A DNA stretch of 64,000 bases from JAVVEG01 sp041751425 (GTDB lineage Bacteria > Pseudomonadota > Gammaproteobacteria > Pseudomonadales > Pseudohongiellaceae). A program made the translations under genes and the position numbers. The stretch covers positions 5,723 through 69,722 of the forward strand of contig JBGSXL010000032.1 of NCBI GenBank assembly GCA_041751425.1, written 5' to 3'. This document shows positions 58,779 to 64,000 of this stretch, in pieces. The notes beneath the pieces are model-generated. The model ran no database searches and was not told the origin of the DNA. It worked only from the letters and a program-made list of their open reading frames with translations. How positions within the stretch are numbered: position 1 is the stretch's first letter; every line of letters starts with the position of its first letter.

Positions 58779-60141
58779 AAAATCCGGTTTCTCCGGCGTT
58801 GTACGTGCTGCTGCGAAACAGCAGAGCACGCTGCATGCGTCCACTGCATCTGCCAACTGGACGCGCATCCGCAAGACGGCAGCGGTCGGTTTGAAAAGCA
58901 TTTATGCACACGGCTTGCGTTCGTTGCTCACCGTGCTGGGTATCGTGATTGGTGTTGCAGCGGTCATTGCAATGCTGGCTGTCAGCGAGGGTCGCAGTTT
59001 CGAGGCGCAGCAACAGTTCAGAGCACTAGGCAGCAATAACATCATCGTTAAAAGTGTTAAACCTGCGGACATCGACAGTAGTGCAGGCGGAGGTGGGTTC
59101 CGTCCCCAGGCTGTCGTGTATGGCATCACCTATGAAGATGTGGAAACCATTCGCCAGACAATTCCTTCCGTCACGAATATTATTCCGTCACGCATCATCA
59201 AGAAAAATGTTCGTTATCTGAACAATACAGTGAGCACGGATGTGGTGGGCACGACGGTGGATTACCCGATTTCGCGCAACTATAACCTGCGCGAAGGTCG
59301 ATTCTTTACCCAGGAAGAAGTTGACAGACAATCGAATGTCGTTGTGCTCAGCGATGAAGTAGCTACGGCGCTGTTCCCGTTGACCAACCCCATTGGTGAC
59401 AGCATTCGCATCGATGGCAATTACTACAACGTGATTGGCATTATGGAGTCGGAGGGTTTCTCAAATTTGGGCAGAAGTCAGGCGGGCAGTTCCAACGCAG
59501 CGCCAACTCGCATTTTCATTCCACTTTCAGCGGCGCGGTTCCGTTTTGGCGAAACACTGGTGCGGCAGACGTCCGGTGGAATGGAATCCGAATCGGTGGA
59601 GTTACATGAAGCGATCATTCAGGTGGCCAGTCAGGATGTTGTTGAGGAAACCGGACAGATCATCGAACAGATACTGGAGCGGCGGCATCGCAAGATAGAC
59701 TACGCCGTCGAGGTTCCGCTCGCATTGATCCGGCAGGCAGAGGCCAGCGCGCTGCGTGATCAATTGCAGGCGGCAGCGATAGCCGGGATATCGTTGCTGG
59801 TGGGCGGCATTGGCATCATGAACATCATGTTGGCCAGTGTCACTGAAAGAACGCGCGAGATAGGTATTCGCAGGGCATTAGGTGCGAAAAAGAAAGACAT
59901 CATCATGCAGTTCCTGATCGAGGCGGTGATACTGTCCGGTGTCGGGGGCTTGATTGGTGTGTTTCTGGGTATAACCATTCCGATATTGTTGTCGTTGTTC
60001 TGGGGAATGACAACTATAGTCACCGTGGGAGCGCCGCTGTTGGCATTCTCCATTTCAGCGGTGATAGGCGTAGTGTTTGGAATCTATCCGTCGATGCGTG
60101 CAGCGGATATGGATCCGGTTGAAGCTTTGCGCCATGAGTAG
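58762..60141 (+). CDS. MacB-like FtsX-family permease
   Basis: A 459-residue membrane protein. It has an N-terminal cytoplasmic extension of about 45 residues and a first membrane segment (SLLTVLGIVIGVAAVIAMLA). A large periplasmic MacB-type domain (about residues 75-330) follows, then three C-terminal segments, with GISLLVGGIGIMNIMLASVT and EIGIRRALGAKKKDIIMQFL as hallmarks. This is the standard MacB layout apart from the separate ATPase gene. In MacB proper the ATPase and permease are fused; here they are split with a 17-base overlap. ATG 58762 has GGAAAG before it. Substrates cannot be predicted. Confidence 0.92.
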   Translation: MSEAVKKSGFSGVVRAAAKQQSTLHASTASANWTRIRKTAAVGLKSIYAHGLRSLLTVLGIVIGVAAVIAMLAVSEGRSFEAQQQFRALGSNNIIVKSVKPADIDSSAGGGGFRPQAVVYGITYEDVETIRQTIPSVTNIIPSRIIKKNVRYLNNTVSTDVVGTTVDYPISRNYNLREGRFFTQEEVDRQSNVVVLSDEVATALFPLTNPIGDSIRIDGNYYNVIGIMESEGFSNLGRSQAGSSNAAPTRIFIPLSAARFRFGETLVRQTSGGMESESVELHEAIIQVASQDVVEETGQIIEQILERRHRKIDYAVEVPLALIRQAEASALRDQLQAAAIAGISLLVGGIGIMNIMLASVTERTREIGIRRALGAKKKDIIMQFLIEAVILSGVGGLIGVFLGITIPILLSLFWGMTTIVTVGAPLLAFSISAVIGVVFGIYPSMRAADMDPVEALRHE

Positions 60142-60173
60142 TTGTAACCGGCCCCTATGGGTTTTCTGTAAAA

Positions 60174-60917
60174 CTACCAATAACTCTCGTAGGTAATTTG
60201 TCCGGTACGGTTACCGCCATTATCGGTGAAGCCACGCCCGCGCAGAACTTCCGCAGCATCTCTAACCATGCCCGGATTACCGCACAACATGAACTGAGAG
60301 TTTTCTATCTGCATCTTCCGCTGCGAAAAAATTTCCAATTCCCCATTGGCGATGCTGGTTGGGATATGTCCGTTAATGCTGCCCTCGCAACTTTCGCGAC
60401 TGATGAATGGCACAAAACTGAACTGTTGGGGTTTGGCGGCTTTTACCTTGGCTATCAACTCCTGATAACACAGGTCTTTTTGAGTGCGGGCCGCATAGAC
60501 CAGCACAACGTGATCAAACTGCTCCCAGATTGAGTCGGTCAACAACATGCATAAAAACGGCGCAACACCCGTTCCGGTGGAGAGTAGCCAGAGATCTTGT
60601 GCGGGCGCTACCTGCTCCAGCGTGAAGAGTCCTTCCGGCGTGTCATGTATCCAGATTGAGTCGCCACTTTGCAGTTTGGCAAGCTCGGCGGAAAGCTGAC
60701 CGTCCAGATTGGTGTAGAAAAAGAACTCCAAAGGGTGCTGGCCCGGACAGCTGAGAATAGAATAGGGCTGCGCACTGCGAACTCCCTCGATATCCAGTGC
60801 CAGGTTGGTATATTGGCCAGCAACAAACGTCTGCAGCGGCGCATCAATCTGCAAAGAAAACAGGTTCTGCGTCCAGTGCGTGTTCCGGACCACTGCACCT
60901 TTTATCCATTCAGCCAT
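60174..60917 (-). CDS. fpr: Ferredoxin-NADP+ reductase
   Basis: A 247-residue cytoplasmic flavoenzyme moving electrons between NADPH and ferredoxin or flavodoxin. The FAD domain has VAGQYTNLALDIEG, then SAQPYSILSCPG, and the NADP domain has LLSTGTGVAPFLCML and VLVYAARTQKDLCY. The C-terminus ends in aromatic residues (TYESYW), as in bacterial FNRs where the tail covers FAD. In the FAD-binding motif, normally Arg-x-Tyr-Ser, Gln stands in place of Arg (QPYS), so FAD phosphate contact may differ. It is convergent with the exporter operon; the gap is 32 bases. The upstream side is the repeat-rich region before the SLC1 transporter. Confidence 0.9.
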   Translation of the reverse strand: MAEWIKGAVVRNTHWTQNLFSLQIDAPLQTFVAGQYTNLALDIEGVRSAQPYSILSCPGQHPLEFFFYTNLDGQLSAELAKLQSGDSIWIHDTPEGLFTLEQVAPAQDLWLLSTGTGVAPFLCMLLTDSIWEQFDHVVLVYAARTQKDLCYQELIAKVKAAKPQQFSFVPFISRESCEGSINGHIPTSIANGELEIFSQRKMQIENSQFMLCGNPGMVRDAAEVLRGRGFTDNGGNRTGQITYESYW

Positions 60918-61040
60918 AAATACCGCTCATATTGCCCCGCTAGTGGTTTCGCTGTTTTTCCTGCTACCGGGCGCGTGGAAAGTGCGCATTATGGCATAAG
61001 GGCAGGTGTAAAGTGTTGGCACTGCTCTGTGAATTTCTAT

Positions 61041-61109
61041 AGTCTGTTGCACTGTTATACAGTCTGTTGAACTGTTTAGTCCTGAATTTTAGTCCTAAAT
61101 TAGTCTAAA
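61041..61109 (+). repeat. Tandem repeats in front of the SLC1 symporter
   Basis: Two adjacent 20-base units start with AGTCTGTTG (61041-61060 and 61061-61080) and differ at only a few positions. They are followed by three copies of a TTAGTC core: TTAGTCCTGAA (61076-61086), TTAGTCCTAAA (61089-61099) and TTAGTCTAAA (61100-61109), spaced 13 and 11 bases. CCCCCAT also repeats at 61111 and 61131, the second spanning the start codon. The helical-phase spacing suggests several bound copies of a regulator. The remainder of the gap 60918-61135 shows nothing else. Confidence 0.55.
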
Positions 61110-61135
61110 ACCCCCATAAGAGGAGTAGAACCCCC

Positions 61136-62401
61136 ATGTTTGGCAGTATTCTGCGCACCTGGTTTGCGACACCACTTTGGAAACGAATTCTTCTGGCGCT
61201 TATTCTCGGCGTCATCGTGGGGTCTATATGGGGAGCGGGTGCCGAATCCATCAAATGGATAGGCGATCTGTTTGTGCGGTTGATCCGCATGGTTGTGGTG
61301 CCGCTGGTGTTTGTCACCATCATCTCGGGTATCGCAGCAATGGGAGACCCAAGCAAACTGGGGTCTCTGGGTGGTAAGACGCTGGCTCTGTATCTGATAA
61401 CAACCGCATTGGCAATTACCATCGGGCTAACGCTGGCAGCAATCATGCAACCTGGCGTTGGTGTAGATTTCTCAGGCACTGTTCCTGGGGTTGTGCAGGA
61501 GGCCATATCAATATCGCAGCAACTGATGAATATCGTACCCGATAATCCCATTGCTGCACTTGCCAGGGGCGACATGCTGGCGATAATTTTCTTTGCTGTT
61601 TTGTTTGGCGTGGGTGTGTTGGTCGCGGGTGAGAAAGCTCAACCAGTAGCGGATCTTATGCATGCGGCCTCCGAAGTCATGCTGAAGATTACCCACTGGG
61701 TAATGGAAGTGGCACCTTTCGGTGTGTTTGCGCTTATCGCCTGGGTTTCCGGAACACAGGGCGTGCGCGCGTTGCTGGATGTTGTGACTCTGGCGTTTAC
61801 TGTGCTGCTCGCCTGCATACTCCATCTGGTTCTGGTACACGGCGGCATCATGAAGTTCGTGCTTAAATTGTCGCCCTTGCGTTTTTTCCGGCAGGTGAAA
61901 GACGCCATGCTGGTAGCTTTCTCTACCTCCTCCAGTTCCGCGACATTGCCGGTAAGTATGGCAGTCGCCGAGAAGCGTCTTGGTATCAAACCAGTGGTTG
62001 TGTCCACCACGCTGCCTTTAGGGGCAACTATCAATATGGATGGCACTGCGCTCTATGTGGGCATCGTTTCTGTGTTTGCGGCGCAGGCTTTTGGTATAAG
62101 TCTCAGTTTTACCGATTACCTGTTGATGGCTGCCAGTACCACCATGGTCTCTGTAGGCACAGCAGCAGTGCCAGGAGCCTCAGTATTTCTGATGGCAGCG
62201 GTGATGAGCACTATTGGATTGACACCGGAGCAAATCGCGGTGGTGATCGGCTTTATTCTGCCTTTTGACCGTCCCTTGGACATGCTGAGAACCAGCGTCA
62301 ACGTCACGGGTGATTTGTCCGTTGCTACTACAGTTGCAGTTTGGGAGGGTGAATTCGACAAAGAGATTTTTGACGAGCAGAATCAATCAATCACATCGTG
62401 A
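61136..62401 (+). CDS. SLC1-type dicarboxylate/amino-acid:cation symporter
   Basis: A 421-residue transporter of the GltP/DctA family. Eight membrane segments plus two re-entrant loops are expected. The serine-rich loop is AFSTSSSSATLPVSMAVAEK, the core motif is ATINMDGTALYVGIVSVFAA, and the binding segment near the end is DRPLDMLRTSVNVTGDLSVA, including an Arg that in this family contacts the substrate carboxylate in dicarboxylate or acidic amino-acid carriers. AGGAG (61121-61125) lies 10 bases before the ATG. It moves acidic amino acids or C4-dicarboxylates with sodium or protons. The repeat array upstream suggests specific regulation. It is convergent with the barrel gene (55-base gap). 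Confidence 0.92.
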   Translation: MFGSILRTWFATPLWKRILLALILGVIVGSIWGAGAESIKWIGDLFVRLIRMVVVPLVFVTIISGIAAMGDPSKLGSLGGKTLALYLITTALAITIGLTLAAIMQPGVGVDFSGTVPGVVQEAISISQQLMNIVPDNPIAALARGDMLAIIFFAVLFGVGVLVAGEKAQPVADLMHAASEVMLKITHWVMEVAPFGVFALIAWVSGTQGVRALLDVVTLAFTVLLACILHLVLVHGGIMKFVLKLSPLRFFRQVKDAMLVAFSTSSSSATLPVSMAVAEKRLGIKPVVVSTTLPLGATINMDGTALYVGIVSVFAAQAFGISLSFTDYLLMAASTTMVSVGTAAVPGASVFLMAAVMSTIGLTPEQIAVVIGFILPFDRPLDMLRTSVNVTGDLSVATTVAVWEGEFDKEIFDEQNQSITS

Positions 62402-62456
62402 TACATGCGTGGAAAAAAAGCAGGATTGGCTTTAGCACTGGCCAGCAGCAACCTGG

Positions 62457-63959
62457 TCAGAAAGAAAAAGAAATAGTGGCGCCAAGTCTGACATCCTGAT
62501 CCAGAAACTGCAGCGGCGATGTGTCATCGGTGCGCGTTGCAATCAGCTGGCTCATGACAGCCCAGTTATCATTCAGGTTGTAATTCGCCACCAGACTCAC
62601 CAGCAGACTCTCACCGTCCAGTGCACTCTGCACGGTGGCTGCCAACATCAGGTTGTTATTCATCAGTGCGTTGGTATAGCGCAGCAGAATATTACCGGTG
62701 GTCTCATCGCTAAGTAACGCTTCCCCAGCCGCGAGTCCGTCCTTCTGATCCAGAAATCGTTGTGCAAGTAATCCCACACTGATGTTCTGCTCATTGCTGA
62801 TGGCATATTCAAATCCGAACGAGGTGCCAATCTGACTCTTTTGTACGCGGGATAGTTGCGGAGGCAATGCGGGGACTGCAGGCGTTATCAGCGTATTCAC
62901 CAGCAGGTCGTGGTTATAGGCCAGATCGAATTTCAGTAGCAGTTTGCCAATCGCGCGGTTGGCGCTGAACCCCAGCAACCAGTAGTCGTTCTTCACCGCT
63001 TCGGCATCACCCCGGAAGTTGGCCGGTGGGGAATACTGCAATTGGTTTTCATACAGATATGCACCCATGACCGCTATATCACTGCCGGTGAACGAGCGAC
63101 TCCAGCGCGTACCAACTTCGAACAGGGGTTTATCGCGCTCATAGTCAGTCAGATTGAACGGCGGCTCAAAGAAGAACGGGCTGCCACGCACGGGCGGAGG
63201 ATTGAACTCGGGATACAGATTGACGAAAGTGGACCAACTGCCACTGTTGCCAGTGCCTTCGCTGCTGCGATTGCCAAAATAGTCCCACACCAGCAACCAC
63301 TGGTTGAGTCGCGCATCTTCTATGTCAATGATGGTCAGATCGCGAAACTCGCTGGTGTTGATTACGTCGAGAACAGAGTTACCTTCGGTCTCGCCCCACA
63401 CCACCGTCTGCCGGCCAAAACTGAAACTGTGACGCTCACCGCTGCGCTGCACGAACAGCTCGTTAACGCGCAGCTCGGTGTCTTCGGTTCTGTCATTGGC
63501 ATAGTATTCGTAATCACCCGGCCAAAATATCTTCGCTTGCGCGCTGCCCTGCAGCAACCAACCGGGTGCAAACGCATTCTGATATTTAACGAGCAACCCA
63601 AGCCGATTGACCTCCAGCCCTCTATGAGTAGTCTGCGCCAGCCCATCAATGCCGGTGCCGCTATGCTTGTTGATGTGTCCATATGTTTGCTGACTGAGTT
63701 TGTACGTAAACTTCCGTGGCCCCGAGCTCGCCGCATCAAACAGATTGCTGTCGTCAAACACGCTGCTGTCAAAGTCAAAACTGAAACTGTCGGTGTCCTG
63801 GGCGTGCGTCATCGATGACGCGAACGCCAATAACAGCGCGTAAGTGTAGCGCTTTAAATGTATGACGGTAGGTTGGTTAGTACGCGATGGCTTGGTGCTT
63901 CGGTCGCCGTCTTGCGTGAGGGGGGCAGTCGTCGCCGGACGCGCCGTGAACCCATCCAT
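62457..63959 (-). CDS. DUF1302-like outer-membrane beta-barrel protein
   Basis: About 460 mature residues of alternating beta strands ending in the outer-membrane signature RLGATISFSF (C-terminal Phe). The DUF1302 hallmark is SFGRQTVVWGETEGNSVLDV followed by INTSEFRDL. Other strands, such as GTRWSRSFTGSDIAVMGAYL, fit a barrel. A signal peptide (KRYTYALLLAFASSMTHAQ) is clear, but no standard start codon lies just before it. The first in-frame ATG at 63959 would add about 35 Pro/Thr/Arg-rich residues that look non-native. Frequent partners of DUF1302 proteins (a DUF1329 protein, an RND-type lipid transporter) are not seen here; they could lie beyond the edge. The true start is unresolved. Confidence 0.8.
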   Translation of the reverse strand: MDGFTARPATTAPLTQDGDRSTKPSRTNQPTVIHLKRYTYALLLAFASSMTHAQDTDSFSFDFDSSVFDDSNLFDAASSGPRKFTYKLSQQTYGHINKHSGTGIDGLAQTTHRGLEVNRLGLLVKYQNAFAPGWLLQGSAQAKIFWPGDYEYYANDRTEDTELRVNELFVQRSGERHSFSFGRQTVVWGETEGNSVLDVINTSEFRDLTIIDIEDARLNQWLLVWDYFGNRSSEGTGNSGSWSTFVNLYPEFNPPPVRGSPFFFEPPFNLTDYERDKPLFEVGTRWSRSFTGSDIAVMGAYLYENQLQYSPPANFRGDAEAVKNDYWLLGFSANRAIGKLLLKFDLAYNHDLLVNTLITPAVPALPPQLSRVQKSQIGTSFGFEYAISNEQNISVGLLAQRFLDQKDGLAAGEALLSDETTGNILLRYTNALMNNNLMLAATVQSALDGESLLVSLVANYNLNDNWAVMSQLIATRTDDTSPLQFLDQDVRLGATISFSF

Positions 63960-64000
63960 GGGGGCTCGTCTCGCGCCGTCCAGGCGCTCCACGGTCCTGC
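63920..64000. repeat. GC-rich palindromic segment at the right edge, possible dispersed repeat
   Basis: GTGAACCCATCCATGGGGGC (about 63945-63964) contains the palindrome CCCATCCATGGGG-like core, and the flanking sequence is more GC-rich than the neighbouring genes. It underlies the unnatural N-terminus of the barrel ORF. The shape resembles short dispersed elements of gammaproteobacteria, but no second copy occurs in this window, so the call is tentative. Confidence 0.3.

Noticed and set aside
60142..60173. CCC-CTAT-GGG with TTTTCT as terminator of the exporter operon
   Set aside because: A 3-bp stem is too short to support the call.
63042..63818. Plus-strand open frame of 258 codons inside the barrel gene
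   Set aside because: Antisense to a beta-barrel gene with strong strand pattern and C-terminal Phe; no domain seen.
1..64000. Defence island, prophage or CRISPR content
   Set aside because: No phage structural, integrase, restriction or Cas family motifs were recognised; the TA pair and RHS scrap are isolated.

Overview
This window is a chromosomal stretch of what looks like an aerobic, probably marine or environmental gammaproteobacterium. The support is the set of families present: arginine decarboxylase with agmatinase, an MoxR/DUF58/TgpA group, a DUF1302-type outer-membrane barrel, TAXI-type TRAP transporters, PQQ enzymes, and a MacAB/TolC-type exporter. The lineage is inferred from gene content only. 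About 50 protein genes are packed tightly on both strands, many with overlapping stops and starts. I saw no rRNA, tRNA, CRISPR array, insertion sequence or prophage. The first gene (acetoacetyl-CoA synthetase) is cut by the left edge. The last ORF (an outer-membrane barrel on the minus strand) has an uncertain 5' end at the right edge.

Layout. 1-3.6 kb: end of acetoacetyl-CoA synthetase, a cytochrome/PQQ dehydrogenase lipoprotein, a short RHS remnant and a ParE-type toxin-antitoxin pair. 3.7-10.7 kb: a TPR/TonB-C protein, the agmatine/putrescine pair speB-speA, a beta-carbonic anhydrase, a PQQ aldose dehydrogenase and a two-gene membrane pair. 10.9-15.4 kb: copC-copD, a Na/Pi cotransporter preceded by a three-repeat Pho-box-like array, and a Bcr/CflA exporter. 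15.5-22.6 kb: a minus-strand group of TM2 protein, DUF58, TgpA-like transglutaminase, MoxR ATPase and a TPR protein. 22.7-29.8 kb: a TAXI-TRAP uptake system coupled to a CurA-like reductase, then two secreted beta-propellers. 30.0-33.5 kb: a BlaI/BlaR1-like pair with a palindromic operator, then a MarR and Acg-like reductase pair with a nested palindrome in front. 33.7-44.6 kb: a diguanylate cyclase, a secreted beta-repeat protein, a second TAXI-TRAP system, and MATE, saccharopine-dehydrogenase-like, SLC13 and hemolysin III-type membrane proteins.

44.6-53.8 kb is the least familiar part. Five genes overlap end to start: an ABC ATPase with a divergent signature motif, an ABC-2 permease, a lipoprotein with two PDZ domains, and two secreted FG-GAP/VCBS proteins. 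A large M16 metallopeptidase lipoprotein lies directly upstream on the same strand. I recognise each family but not the combination, so this is my leading candidate for an undescribed envelope system. Divergent from it, 54.2-60.1 kb encodes a four-gene tripartite exporter (TolC-like lipoprotein, oversized adaptor, ATPase, MacB-like permease). The window closes with ferredoxin-NADP reductase, an SLC1-type symporter preceded by tandem repeats, and the DUF1302-like barrel.
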